Positions 9,754-17,936 of a DNA stretch of 64,000 nt are shown here, in pieces. Position numbers and translations under genes: made by a program. The DNA is from RGIG9115 sp045128915 (GTDB lineage Bacteria > Bacillota > Clostridia > UBA1381), in NCBI GenBank assembly GCA_045128915.1, contig JBGVIT010000033.1, positions 1 to 64,000 on the forward strand, in the 5' to 3' direction. The notes beneath the pieces are model-generated. The model worked only from the letters and a program-made list of their open reading frames with translations, did no database searches and had not been told where the DNA came from. Each line of letters begins with the position of its first letter. Position 1 is the stretch's first letter.

Positions 9754-9826
9754 ATTTAATTAATTTAACCTCCAAACACTACAATTAAAATACAAAAGGC
9801 AATATATCTATATACCACCTAATTTA

Positions 9827-9903
9827 TGGAGCTGACGGAGGAAATCGAATCCCCAACATCTTGATTACAAATCAAGCGCACTGCCTAGTTGTGCTACGCC
9901 AGC
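9827..9903 (-). tRNA. tRNA-Thr (TGT)
   Basis: 77 nt including encoded CCA. Acceptor GCTGGCG/CGTCAGC (one G-U pair), T arm GGGG-ATTCGAT-TCCT type, anticodon stem CTTGA/TCAAG around loop TTTGTAA, giving anticodon TGT. Last of four phage tRNAs on the minus strand. Confidence 0.93.
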
Positions 9904-9907
9904 ATAA

Positions 9908-9928
9908 ACAAAAGGAGTTTATCGGACT
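9908..9928 (-). terminator. Hairpin between tRNA-Asp and tRNA-Thr
   Basis: On the minus strand GGAGTCC-gataa-ACTCC is followed by TTTTGTTT, a short intrinsic terminator or processing hairpin downstream of tRNA-Asp. Confidence 0.45.
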
Positions 9929-9979
9929 CCCATCTGAACATAGTCACCGACTGATTTTTCTTTGCTACCAGTAAACAAT

Positions 9980-10057
9980 GGCGATTCCAAAGGGGCTCGA
10001 ACCCACGACCTCTAGCGTGACAGGCTAGCGCTCTAACCAACTGAGCTACGGAACCGC
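9980..10057 (-). tRNA. tRNA-Asp (GTC)
   Basis: Acceptor GCGGTTC/GAATCGC, anticodon stem CTAGC/GCTAG around CTGTCAC, giving GTC. The T arm reads GTGGGTTCGAGCCC. CCA is not fully encoded, unlike its neighbours, so 3' addition is needed. Confidence 0.93.
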
Positions 10058-10058
10058 A

Positions 10059-10134
10059 TGGTGGAGATGATGGGATTCGAACCCATGACCCCCTGCTTGC
10101 AGGGCAGGTGCTCTCCCAGCTGAGCTACATCCCC
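10059..10134 (-). tRNA. tRNA-Ala (TGC)
   Basis: 76 nt with encoded CCA. Acceptor GGGGATG/CATCTCC, anticodon stem CCTGC/GCAGG around loop CCTGCAA, giving anticodon TGC. One base separates it from tRNA-Asp. Confidence 0.94.
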
Positions 10135-10137
10135 AAA

Positions 10138-10213
10138 TGGCGGGAAATGAAGGGCTTGAACCTACGACAACCTGATTAACAGTCAGGTGCTCTTCCAGCT
10201 GAGCTAAATTCCC
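10138..10213 (-). tRNA. tRNA-Asn (GTT)
   Basis: 76 nt with encoded CCA. Acceptor GGGAATT/ATTTCCC with one T-T mismatch, anticodon stem CCTGA/TCAGG around CTGTTAA, giving GTT. First tRNA of the minus-strand cluster. Confidence 0.9.
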
Positions 10214-10243
10214 ATCTGCCATATCAACCTCTCAACTTTATCA

Positions 10244-10269
10244 GCTACCTATCCATAAGGATAGGTAGC
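10244..10269 (-). other. Perfect 11-bp hairpin upstream of the tRNA cluster
   Basis: GCTACCTATCC-ataa-GGATAGGTAGC, stem perfect, loop 4. There is no T-run on either side, so it is not a standard terminator. It sits 30 bases 5' of tRNA-Asn and could be an RNA processing signal for the tRNA precursor. Confidence 0.6.
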
Positions 10270-10306
10270 CAACAAGAGAAAGGTAGAAAAATGAATGAAA
10301 AGAAAT

Positions 10307-10336
10307 ATCGCAGTCACCTTATTAGGCAACTGCGAT
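10307..10336 (-). terminator. Probable terminator of the HU-like gene
   Basis: Stem ATCGCAGT/ACTGCGAT with an inner CC/GG pair; on the minus strand it is followed by ATTTCTTTTC. Lies 38 bases past the stop of the HU-like gene. Confidence 0.5.
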
Positions 10337-10374
10337 TATATATAAACAGTGTAACCACTGATTATATTAAATTA

Positions 10375-10683
10375 TTAATTATTTAGTTTTTCACAATAAG
10401 AACGAGTGATAGAAAATTTGGGTTTAATCTTACTTTCAACTAAACTTGATTTTCCAGTTAAATTATTTTGCTTGGTTTTTTCAGGAATATATATTCCATC
10501 CAAACTAATACCTTCAAACAATCTAATAGTAATATCCCCATTTGTATCAACAGAGGAGAGGATATCAAAAATAGTTTTTTCTAATGTATTATAAATATCT
10601 TTAACATCGCTTATACTTTTATTAGTTTGTCTAGCGATATCTTTTATAAGAATTTCTTTTGTTATTTTAATTTTTTCTTTCAT
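10375..10683 (-). CDS. HU/IHF-like DNA-binding protein (102 aa)
   Basis: Length and layout match the HU fold: two N-terminal helices (KEILIKDIARQTNKSISDVK...), then a beta region and a C-terminal helix. The N-terminal 'I..IA..T..S..DV...' pattern is typical. It would bend or coat phage DNA. It lies immediately downstream of the RNA polymerase gene, as the HU-related yonN does beside yonO in SPbeta (from memory). A GAGGTGA site precedes the ATG; a terminator follows. Confidence 0.75.
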   Translation of the reverse strand: MKEKIKITKEILIKDIARQTNKSISDVKDIYNTLEKTIFDILSSVDTNGDITIRLFEGISLDGIYIPEKTKQNNLTGKSSLVESKIKPKFSITRSYCEKLNN

Positions 10684-10739
10684 AAATTCACCTCAAATAA
10701 TTTTACATAAAATTTTAAATAATATTTCTCAACAAAATG

Positions 10740-10792
10740 TCTAAAGGTTATCTGTAGTTTCTAATTAGTACTTTCTGCCAGCAACCTTTAGA
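10740..10792. other. Long-loop inverted repeat
   Basis: TCTAAAGGTT and AACCTTTAGA form a 10-bp perfect stem around a 33-nt loop, between the HU-like and polymerase genes. It could be a structured 5' leader of the HU-like transcript. No T-run follows on either strand. Confidence 0.5.
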
Positions 10793-10844
10793 ATGTTTGT
10801 TTTTAGGGTGTTTCCCTAATAGGCGCTATTTCTTAAAAACATAT

Positions 10845-10865
10845 ACAACCTTAATTTTAGGTTGT
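10845..10865 (-). terminator. Terminator of the RNA polymerase gene
   Basis: On the minus strand ACAACCT-aaaatta-AGGTTGT is followed by ATATGTTTTT. A second, weaker copy of the AACCTTAATT motif lies at 10883-10905 over the stop codon. Confidence 0.65.
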
Positions 10866-10899
10866 TTATAAAATTTTAAAAAATGATATATAACCTTAA

Positions 10900-13827
10900 T
10901 TATATGTTGTTTGTAGAAGTATTTTGTGCTGATAACATCTTCTTTTTCTCTCTGTATTTCCTCATATTTTCTCTGACACAAGCCTTTCTATATTCGGTAT
11001 AACACTCTTTGCACCTACAAGTTTCATTGTCCTTTATATCTACTTCAATCCACTTGCCACAATCCATACATTGAATAGTCTTAATTTTAGATTTAATATT
11101 TTTCTCTATGTTTTCAAAAATTTGTTTACCATAACAAAACCAAAGAACACTCTTGTGTTTGCTTGGTTTAATGTAATACAAAAATTTAACTAAGATATCA
11201 ACAACTTCAGATTCGCTATATCCAAACTGAGAAAGTTCGGAGCGAATTTCATTAGCGATTCTCTTAAAGAACAAATCTTGCTTATATTGAGTATTGCTCA
11301 ATAAATCGCCTCTTGTTAATTCTGCACATTCCATGTTTACTTTAAAATGGTATTGTTGATTTAGTTCATAATATCTAACAATCATAGGGTCTGATAATTC
11401 TTCATTGATTTTCCCATTTTTATTGAACACAACACGACATTCAATATCTGGATTATTAACTAATTTAGTATAATCAATTTGTTTTAACCCAATGCTGCGA
11501 GAATTAATCCTCGGATTGATTATCTTGGAATCCAACTTGTTTACCAAGCTATTATTGATATCTTCAACTTGGTCGATTGTTTTATCCTTTGCGTATGTAA
11601 AGAAGTGGGGGAGCTTCTTATTTGTGAAACTTATAATCTTATTGTGAATATAATTAGGTCTTTCTGGCTTGTATAAAGTTTTCGCAAAATCAATAACGAA
11701 GTTATTCTCCATACATAACAGCTTAATTAAATCAACGGCATTTTGTTTTTCTTCTATAGAACCATTTATAAAAATATCACTATTCCAAATCTTTGATATG
11801 TTGTTACTATAAATACCAATATTGCCACCTATAAAAGCAGCATTAAGCCCATCATAAATCGTCTTGTTGTTTAACTGAATAGGAGAGGCTTTTCTCATAT
11901 TGTAATAAAGAGGCACAATATCATTCATGCTGTTCTTGGCTACATTAACAATGTTTTCGTCAGCTACTACAAGAGATTTATCGCCATCAACATCAAACTG
12001 TAAAACTTTGCTTATCAAATCTTTGCAACTTGTATAAACCGCATCAGTATTAAACCATTCTCTAATTTGCTGCTGCCTTTCTTTATTACCGTTCCACGCA
12101 TTGTTACTCCTAATTGCATGTTCTTTATATAAGTGAGGACTTCTCAAACAATCAAGTTCCTTAGTCTTTCTAAACAACCAACAAAAAACTTCTTTATCGT
12201 CTAATAATCCATTTGGATTTTTATTATCCATAAACCAATATTCACAAGCTGCATAAAAGTCTGGAAGCAAAAATGTGTACTTACCGTTAATAGATAAACT
12301 TCCTGCCTTATAGTTCTTTACCATGCTGTCCTTGATTTGTCTTAAAATAATTTTTAACCATTCATCATTCATCAAATCAGGATATAGTTTAATCGCTTTT
12401 TGCAAGTATGTCATATTATCATCACAAGTATCTGGTGTTATGCCAAAAGCAGATTTCATTGATTCCACAGAGGAGCAAAGGTTTTTCAACTTGTCATTTG
12501 ATTTATTTATGATTTTATCTATTTCATCATCATTTACTTCTGTGAGAGTTTGAAGCATTTGATAATTGATAGTAGCGTCTTTTATTTTATCTTCTTCTTT
12601 ATTTGTATATCCAGCAGTGCAATTATAATATTTATAATATTCCTTATACTGTTCCCAAGAGTCATAATATTTCCACATTTTAGTTTGACTCTTTGTAAAA
12701 ATTACTTGAATATCGTCTTCTATAATGTCCCATGTCTTGCCATATATGTCTGTAATTTTAGAAGAACAATTATTAACCTCTATAAACCTTTTAAAATCAA
12801 AAACTCCCAAAAGACCTTTTATCCAAGGAAGTCTCACCATTTGATTTTTCTGTTCTCTACCAAAAGCATAAGGGAGCATCATGCCAGCACCGTCAGTATG
12901 AGTAATGGGTACATAATCAGATACTCTTTTAACAGAGTAATCAGCGTCGTCTACTAAATCATATGTGCCATATACATCCGTTTCAAAGTCGTCAATCACA
13001 ATTGTTTTATCAATATCAAACTCTTCCCAAATATCAGTAGCAGAATTGGTTAACGCCATATAAGCCAAATGTTTGTTGGGATTATTACCACCTTTAGCGT
13101 TAATGGAGTCTATTGTTAATCCACACATAATTGTTTTTTCGTATTTCTTCCAAACAGATTCTTTTATGAAAACAGTCTTTTTAGTTCTGATTTGTCCAGC
13201 AGAAGAAGTAAAGTAAATATATTTTTCACCTTTATAAATAAATCCGTGATAAATTAAGTCTTTAATAATATCAAAGTAATAAACCTGTACTACCATAAAA
13301 TCTTCACTTAATTCATCTTGCTTTGCTCCTATCATTCTTGTAAATGCAGAATCAAACACCGAAATAATCTTTTTATCATTAAACGCTTCTTTTGCGTATT
13401 TATATATATTGCACTTATCTCCAGACGGATTAAGATTTCTCAACTCTCGAATATGATGTGTTCCATTGGTCACGACATTAGATTCCACTTTGTTTGCCAA
13501 GAGTTTAAGCAATCTGTTTTTAGATTCTTTAATTTTTTTATTTTTTAATTTAATTAATTCTGTCACCTTACAATATTTTTCTCCAAGTTCAGATAAAACA
13601 GAGCTATTGTCAAAGGAGTCAAAATCAAATTCATAATTTAAGATTGCAGATAAATCATTCTTGCTAATTCCATATTCGAATAATTTATTGACAATATCAT
13701 CTTCTTTTTTCTTTAATTCATTTCTTTCTATTCTAAGTTTATGATTTAACCAGTGCAGCATCGCTTCACGATTACTATAAAAATCACCAGTGTCAACGCT
13801 TAGAATCTGTACTTGAACATCAAGCAT
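10900..13827 (-). CDS. Single-polypeptide DPBB RNA polymerase, YonO-like (975 aa)
   Basis: A DNA-dependent RNA polymerase of the double-psi beta-barrel class that includes SPbeta YonO and is related to eukaryotic RdRP/QDE-1. The key catalytic loop FDVDGDKS (611-618) holds the DxDGD magnesium triad D612, D614, D616. Other conserved pieces: FTSSAGQIR (206-214, as in the SSSQxR motif of the family), THTDGAGMMLP (310-319) and RSPHLYKEHAIR (562-573). The C-terminus has a zinc ribbon (CMDCGKW...CRCKEC) then a basic tail. Length is close to YonO (about 900 aa). Expected role: transcription of the minus-strand late block. Start ATG with TTGGAGATGATG upstream. Confidence 0.85.
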   Translation of the reverse strand: MLDVQVQILSVDTGDFYSNREAMLHWLNHKLRIERNELKKKEDDIVNKLFEYGISKNDLSAILNYEFDFDSFDNSSVLSELGEKYCKVTELIKLKNKKIKESKNRLLKLLANKVESNVVTNGTHHIRELRNLNPSGDKCNIYKYAKEAFNDKKIISVFDSAFTRMIGAKQDELSEDFMVVQVYYFDIIKDLIYHGFIYKGEKYIYFTSSAGQIRTKKTVFIKESVWKKYEKTIMCGLTIDSINAKGGNNPNKHLAYMALTNSATDIWEEFDIDKTIVIDDFETDVYGTYDLVDDADYSVKRVSDYVPITHTDGAGMMLPYAFGREQKNQMVRLPWIKGLLGVFDFKRFIEVNNCSSKITDIYGKTWDIIEDDIQVIFTKSQTKMWKYYDSWEQYKEYYKYYNCTAGYTNKEEDKIKDATINYQMLQTLTEVNDDEIDKIINKSNDKLKNLCSSVESMKSAFGITPDTCDDNMTYLQKAIKLYPDLMNDEWLKIILRQIKDSMVKNYKAGSLSINGKYTFLLPDFYAACEYWFMDNKNPNGLLDDKEVFCWLFRKTKELDCLRSPHLYKEHAIRSNNAWNGNKERQQQIREWFNTDAVYTSCKDLISKVLQFDVDGDKSLVVADENIVNVAKNSMNDIVPLYYNMRKASPIQLNNKTIYDGLNAAFIGGNIGIYSNNISKIWNSDIFINGSIEEKQNAVDLIKLLCMENNFVIDFAKTLYKPERPNYIHNKIISFTNKKLPHFFTYAKDKTIDQVEDINNSLVNKLDSKIINPRINSRSIGLKQIDYTKLVNNPDIECRVVFNKNGKINEELSDPMIVRYYELNQQYHFKVNMECAELTRGDLLSNTQYKQDLFFKRIANEIRSELSQFGYSESEVVDILVKFLYYIKPSKHKSVLWFCYGKQIFENIEKNIKSKIKTIQCMDCGKWIEVDIKDNETCRCKECYTEYRKACVRENMRKYREKKKMLSAQNTSTNNI

Positions 13828-13879
13828 TATACATCATCTCCAAAATTTAAACATTTAATTTATTCTAATCATAACTTTA

Positions 13880-14122
13880 TTAGTTATCATAATAATCTTC
13901 TTCGTCAAGCATTTCGAAGAATTCAGCACAATAATCAATAAAATTATCTCCGCCATCTATATCTTCAACATTTGATGTCCAAACTCTGTTATCAGATGGG
14001 GGATAGAAATCAATCTCTGTAAGGCAAAAATCTATATCATTCAAACAAGAATCTTGTTCGTCTAATTCGTCTTCAAATTCTTCATCAAGCAACTCTTCGC
14101 CAAATAAAAATCCTTTACTCAT
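13880..14122 (-). CDS. Small acidic protein (80 aa)
   Basis: MSKGFLFGEELLDEEFEDELDEQ... is strongly acidic (over a third Asp/Glu) with an aromatic C-terminus. The start at 14122 is set by AAAGGAGG 8 bases upstream; a longer frame begins inside the previous gene without a ribosome site. It lies between the initiator-like protein and the RNA polymerase. Acidic mimic or polymerase-accessory roles are conceivable, but nothing in the sequence proves one. Confidence 0.65.
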   Translation of the reverse strand: MSKGFLFGEELLDEEFEDELDEQDSCLNDIDFCLTEIDFYPPSDNRVWTSNVEDIDGGDNFIDYCAEFFEMLDEEDYYDN

Positions 14123-14153
14123 AGTTATTTCCTCCTTTTCGTTATATTTTATA

Positions 14154-15044
14154 TTACTTTCTTTTTCTCTTTCTTTTATCAATCTTATAATCTTGATAAT
14201 GTTGTTTCATATTTTGAGCTTTCAATTCAATTTCTGTTCTACTATATTCTTCGCCAGTAACTAATAAGCACTTGTCTTCTCGTTTATAAGCGTTAGCGAA
14301 GATGGTGGGCAGCGTTCTAAATTCATTGTTGTCGGTTTTAATTCTATAAGCTCTATCAGTCACAATTAATCCTAAATCTTGTTCAAGAATGTCAATAACT
14401 TTTGAAAGAGTCTGTTTGTGTATCCCTAATTCTTTTGCAATATCAGAGATATTACTATCAAAAGCATCAGGCAATCTTTCTTTTCTTCGTTGTATACCCT
14501 CAGCAGTTCTTTCTTCTGGTTTTAATTCATTTGGTCTTCGGCGTATCTTATTTCTAAGATATGAAAACACGAGAAGTATAGTTGTACTATTAACAGAATT
14601 ACCTTGCAAATTTTTATAGTCCATAATTTTTTTAAACTCATCCAAATATACAACGGCATATCCGTCTGAGCATTTATCGTAATAATATTCTGTATTAAAT
14701 TTACATTTTATAAAAGAGCTTTTACTTTGCTCGGTCAAATATGTTAAATAGCCCCCATTAGTCAAATCGCTTATAATACTTAGAAATTTATCGTTGGTTT
14801 TTCCTTCTCTGTTATTTGGCTTCATACCACACCATTCAATCATATCTGAAACAGTAAAACCAACCACATCATTCAAACCACAATGTATTCTTAAATACGA
14901 CAACACGCCAATTCTTTTATTGTCTAATTCCTTATCTACAATGACAGACAAGGGAATGTATATGTATTTTGATTCTAAATCTGTTAAGGGAGTTTTCGTA
15001 TATTCATATTTATAATCCTTACTGTCATTGCTAATTTCGCTCAC
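14154..15044 (-). CDS. Winged-helix replication-initiator/regulator-like protein (296 aa)
   Basis: The N-terminal half (YIYIPLSVIVDKELDNKRIGVLSYLRIHCGLND...) resembles the first winged helix of plasmid/phage initiators and DnaD-type proteins. A second HTH is clear at about 198-230 (ISDIAKELGIHKQTLSKVIDILEQ). The C-terminus ends in a Lys/Arg tail. It starts at GTG 15044 with a perfect AAAAGGAGGTGA. It borders the 1.4-kb non-coding zone rich in repeats, as an origin-binding initiator or a switch regulator would. Confidence 0.6.
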   Translation of the reverse strand: MSEISNDSKDYKYEYTKTPLTDLESKYIYIPLSVIVDKELDNKRIGVLSYLRIHCGLNDVVGFTVSDMIEWCGMKPNNREGKTNDKFLSIISDLTNGGYLTYLTEQSKSSFIKCKFNTEYYYDKCSDGYAVVYLDEFKKIMDYKNLQGNSVNSTTILLVFSYLRNKIRRRPNELKPEERTAEGIQRRKERLPDAFDSNISDIAKELGIHKQTLSKVIDILEQDLGLIVTDRAYRIKTDNNEFRTLPTIFANAYKREDKCLLVTGEEYSRTEIELKAQNMKQHYQDYKIDKRKRKRK

Positions 15045-15094
15045 CTATATCACCTCCTTTTCTAAATATATTTGTTACTATCGTGGTGAAAAAA

Positions 15095-15156
15095 GGGTAC
15101 TTTTTCTACCCCTTTTTGTCAAACATAGCGACATTTTGGGGTGCTTTTTGTACCCC
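15095..15156. promoter_or_regulatory. Two tandem GGGGTA hairpins (attenuator/terminator pair)
   Basis: GGGTAC-tttttct-ACCC at 15095-15112 and GGGGTG-cttttt-GTACCCC at 15138-15156 form a direct repeat of hairpins. Each is followed by T5 on the plus strand; the first is also followed by T6 on the minus strand. They sit 50-110 bases upstream of the initiator-like gene and could attenuate it or block transcription across the divergence zone. Confidence 0.5.
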
Positions 15157-15204
15157 TTTTTCGACTTCTATCCTATAAGTATATAAGAGAGTATAAGAAT
15201 ACTA

Positions 15205-15241
15205 CTGTACTAGCGTACAGATACTAGTGAGTAAACTCACT
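15205..15241. promoter_or_regulatory. Paired dyads, candidate operator
   Basis: CTGTAC-tagc-GTACAG (15205-15220) followed 5 bases later by AGTGAGT-aa-ACTCACT (15226-15241). Two adjacent perfect dyads in the divergence zone suggest protein binding or a cruciform-forming control site. Confidence 0.45.
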
Positions 15242-15526
15242 TGTTGCCGACTTTTTGGGATTTAATTCGGTATATTATACAACTAATATTTATTATATAT
15301 AACTTTAATAGTTAGATAAATAAATATGTTGATGATTTCGTTGTTTATAACCGTTATTATTATACAACATTTTTTTCAATTTGTCAAGAGGTTTTTTAAA
15401 TTTTTTTACGAAAAATTTATTTTTTATTTTTCTTTCACGAAGAGATATTAAAAAAAATGAGAGTTTTATATAAGTTATATAACCATAAAATAAGGTGTTA
15501 TTTATATATTTTTATTTTTGTCACGG

Positions 15527-15550
15527 TTAGATTTTCACGGTAGATTGTAT
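15527..15550. repeat. TCACGGT repeats (first pair)
   Basis: TCACGGTTAGATT and TCACGGTAGATT stand almost back to back. The inverse motif occurs at 15768-15790 (TCACCGT and TCACCGTGAA) and ACGGTGAAAA near 16070. Candidate protein-binding sites. Confidence 0.45.
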
Positions 15551-15970
15551 TAAATATTTATGATTTTTAAAAATAATATAACTTTATTTTAAGGTATTTT
15601 AAATAAAAATAATAGTATAAATTTAAGATTATTTTTTGTTAGGATTTTTGATTCGGTTAGGATTCTTAACATGTTTTGAAGAGTTGGTTCCTGAGGATTC
15701 TTAAGAGGTTAGATTACTTTATTTAAAGGTTATTTATGTGGGGCTTTATGATGGAAAATTTTTTGGATGTCACCGTAAAATCACCGTGAATTTTTAATGG
15801 GTTTAAGGTTGTTTTTGATAGATTTTGAGAGCAGGTATATGGGGATGTTTTTGAATTGTATATAGATGTAAAAGAAGGCGAAGGAGAGTGTAAGAAATAT
15901 TATAATATAAACAGTAGAATTTATGATTGTTAATAAAGTAGATTTTGAATTGTTGTTTTGGATAAGAAAT

Positions 15971-16010
15971 AGATTAATTTGGATTAAATTAGATTAAATC
16001 GGGTTAATAA
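15971..16010. repeat. Four tandem 10-bp iteron-like repeats
   Basis: AGATTAATTT, GGATTAAATT, AGATTAAATC and GGGTTAATAA follow each other with an exact 10-base period, close to one DNA helical turn. Phased iterons of this kind often bind initiators. Confidence 0.55.
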
Positions 16011-16228
16011 TCGAAGCAGTAATAGAGGCGGTATAACGCTTTATTTTTAAGTTGTTTAGAAAAGGTGAAACGGTGAAAATTTTGTTGAGGAATATGTGTA
16101 CCACATAGCTGGCTCTCGCACGCACGAAAAATGGTAAAAATTGTAAAATACCCCCGTATATATTTTAAATATGATATTAGATTATTTTTTCACATTCAAT
16201 CGAGCATAAAAAATGCTTGATTATATAC

Positions 16229-16343
16229 CGCCAAAAAATATTGATTTTTAAAAATAATATATTTTAGCATATAAAACAAAAAAATGCAATTTTTAAAAAT
16301 ATCTTTTTTCCGCAACGCCAAAAAACTTGAATTTTTGAAAATG
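16229..16343. repeat. Palindrome array 1 (3 units)
   Basis: Three copies of the early-region palindromic element, each an A5-6 block, 4-5 variable bases, then core ATTTTTAAAAAT (the last degenerates to ATTTTTGAAAAT). Upstream of the amidoligase promoter. Confidence 0.85.
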
Positions 16344-16361
16344 TAAACAAATTGTAAACAT
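16340..16361. promoter_or_regulatory. ACAAWTTGT-type operator motif, copy 1
   Basis: ATGTAAACAAATTGTAAACA, the second repeated control motif of this phage. It lies between the palindrome array and the -35 box. Confidence 0.6.
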
Positions 16362-16373
16362 TTTTTAAAATGC

Positions 16374-16430
16374 TTGATTTTTGGTTTTTTCAGGTTTATA
16401 ATGTACTTGACAGTAAAAAATAGCTGTCAA
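16374..16430 (+). promoter_or_regulatory. Amidoligase promoter with downstream dyad
   Basis: TTGATT (16374), 17 bases, TATAAT (16397). Just after it lies TTGACAG-n10-CTGTCAA (16407-16430), a perfect dyad at the transcript start that can act as a 5' RNA hairpin or an operator. A CAACAAAACAACAAAA leader follows. Confidence 0.7.
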
Positions 16431-16484
16431 CACAACAAAACAACAAAACAACAAAAAACAAAAAAAGAAAAGAGGTAGTTTAAA

Positions 16485-17354
16485 ATGTTAAAAACCGCAA
16501 AATGCACATGTTGTGAAACTGTTGATTTTACCAGCAATATGGTAAAAACCGCAATGGCAAAAAGAGGTATGGCAAACGCTTATATGTGTAACCGCTGTGC
16601 AAACCAAAATCAGTATTATCACTCAGTAAGCAACAAAAACAGAGGTACGCAAAAAGTCAATCAGGTATTTGTAGGCACAGAGCTTGAAGTCAGTTATAAT
16701 GATATGTACGCTCGCAACACTATGTTTGAATATGGTTTAATCCCGACAAATGATTGTTCACTCTCAGGCAATCGCACATGTGAATTTGTAACAGGTATTC
16801 AATCAGGTTTAAATATTGCAAGTAAAATGGCTGTAACAATTGAAACGCTTATTAATGGCGGTCATCTTGAAATTAATAATAGTTGTGGTACACATTTTCA
16901 TGTATCAATCAACGCAATGAAAGATGAAAACGGCAATCAAACATACATGGGATATATTAAAAGATTTTATCACAGTTTATTTTTACCGCTATGCAATGAA
17001 ATGCAAGCAAATCCAGAAGTAACAAAAGCCGTTTTTGGTAGATACTTTACAGATTATGCGTTGTCTTTTAACGAGTATTCAAGCATTGATAACCGCTATT
17101 TATTCATCAATGTTTTAAACAATAGCAATATTGAATTCCGTTTAAACAAATTCAAAACCGCTAAGCAATATCAAAACTTGATGAAAATGGAGGTTGAAAT
17201 GGTACAGGCAATTGTAACAAATTTTTGCGAACATTTTAATGATGAAAAAATTGATTCAAGACGCTATGAGAATATGACTCAATATCGCAAACATAAAGCA
17301 AATGTAACCGCTAAAAAGTTAGTAAAAATCTTTAAAAAATACGCTGGTATTTAA
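16485..17354 (+). CDS. Amidoligase (PF12224-like), zinc finger at N-terminus (289 aa)
   Basis: An ATP-dependent carboxylate-amine ligase with the glutamine-synthetase/GCS-like fold. Motifs: GTELEVS (64-70), E100 in CEFVTG, CGTHFHVS with H137 and H139 (134-141), IEFRL with E217 and R219 (216-220). These Glu and HxH residues bind Mg-ATP in the family. Residues 7-38 add a C4 zinc finger (CTCC...CNRC). Substrate unknown. Such amidoligases are known from comparative genomics to associate with class-II glutamine amidotransferases and AIG2-like cyclotransferases; both occur here (29.9 and 35.6 kb). Start has AGAGGTAG; alone in its cassette, ended by a strong terminator. Confidence 0.82.
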   Translation: MLKTAKCTCCETVDFTSNMVKTAMAKRGMANAYMCNRCANQNQYYHSVSNKNRGTQKVNQVFVGTELEVSYNDMYARNTMFEYGLIPTNDCSLSGNRTCEFVTGIQSGLNIASKMAVTIETLINGGHLEINNSCGTHFHVSINAMKDENGNQTYMGYIKRFYHSLFLPLCNEMQANPEVTKAVFGRYFTDYALSFNEYSSIDNRYLFINVLNNSNIEFRLNKFKTAKQYQNLMKMEVEMVQAIVTNFCEHFNDEKIDSRRYENMTQYRKHKANVTAKKLVKIFKKYAGI

Positions 17355-17367
17355 AACAAATAAAAAT

Positions 17368-17398
17368 AGAGGGATTGAAAAATCCCTCTTCTTTTTTT
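17368..17398 (+). terminator. Terminator of amidoligase cassette
   Basis: AGAGGGATT-gaaa-AATCCCTCT then TCTTTTTTT. Confidence 0.92.
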
Positions 17399-17416
17399 AC
17401 CGTTTTGCCTTCCTTC

Positions 17417-17797
17417 CTGAAAAATATCATTTTTAAAAATTAAAAATTTTTGTATAAGATTCTATAGGATGACAAAAAATCATGATTTTTAAAAATTAAA
17501 ATTTTTTGTATATGGTTTTTATTTTTTGTACACGATATTTTTATTTTTAAATATTTATTTATTTTGTATTTCTTTTTATACATATATAAACCGCCAAAAA
17601 CACCAGCAACAAAACACCAAAAATAAAAGATATTTAAAAACATTTAAAAAAAATAATATCACACACCAAAAACACCCCATTTTTAAAAATATAAAATCTT
17701 CCCCCATGCTACACCAAAAAATCACGATTTTTAAAAATCATAAAAATTGTACACCAGCACACCAGACCGCCAAAAATATTGAATATCTAAAAATAAT
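17417..17797. repeat. Palindrome array 2 (5 units)
   Basis: Units at 17417, 17471, 17665, 17711 and 17769, with outer A5/T5 blocks around the core ATTTTTAAAAAT. The last, promoter-proximal unit has the variant core AATATCTAAAAAT. The A/T-rich stretch 17516-17660 holds no gene; apparent short reading frames there are low-complexity. Confidence 0.85.
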
Positions 17798-17802
17798 CCC
17801 CA

Positions 17803-17825
17803 AATGTGAACAATTTGTAAACAAT
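17803..17825. promoter_or_regulatory. ACAAWTTGT operator motif, copy 2
   Basis: TGTGAACAATTTGTAAACAA, placed between the last array unit and the -35 box 22 bases further on. Confidence 0.6.
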
Positions 17826-17846
17826 TAAAAAATTTCAAAAAATGTG

Positions 17847-17897
17847 TTGACAAGTATTTTTTTATGTGCTATAATATAGACAGTTAGAAAAACTAAC
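17847..17897 (+). promoter_or_regulatory. Promoter with 5' hairpin leader
   Basis: TTGACA-17-TATAAT (17847-17875). The transcript start is followed by GTTAG-aaaaa-CTAAC (17883-17897) and a CACAACACAATAAAA linker. Confidence 0.9.
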
Positions 17898-17936
17898 ACA
17901 CAACACAATAAAACAAAAAGAAAGAAGGAAAACACC

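Larger units (their letters stand above)
15045..16484. other. 1.4-kb non-coding divergence zone, candidate origin
   Basis: No convincing gene on either strand. Extremely A/T-rich, with hairpins and dyads near 15.1-15.24 kb, one copy of the ATTTTTAAAAAT element (15551-15585), repeated TCACGGT/ACGGTGA sites, four exact-phase 10-bp repeats at 15971-16010, and the first palindrome array plus promoter at its right end. Late genes leave to the left and early genes to the right. An origin of replication and a genetic switch are both reasonable. Confidence 0.55.

Noticed and set aside
17526..17828. 100-aa reading frame between cassettes
   Set aside because: It runs through palindrome units and A/T runs, has no ribosome site, and its sequence is Lys/Asn/Thr low-complexity.
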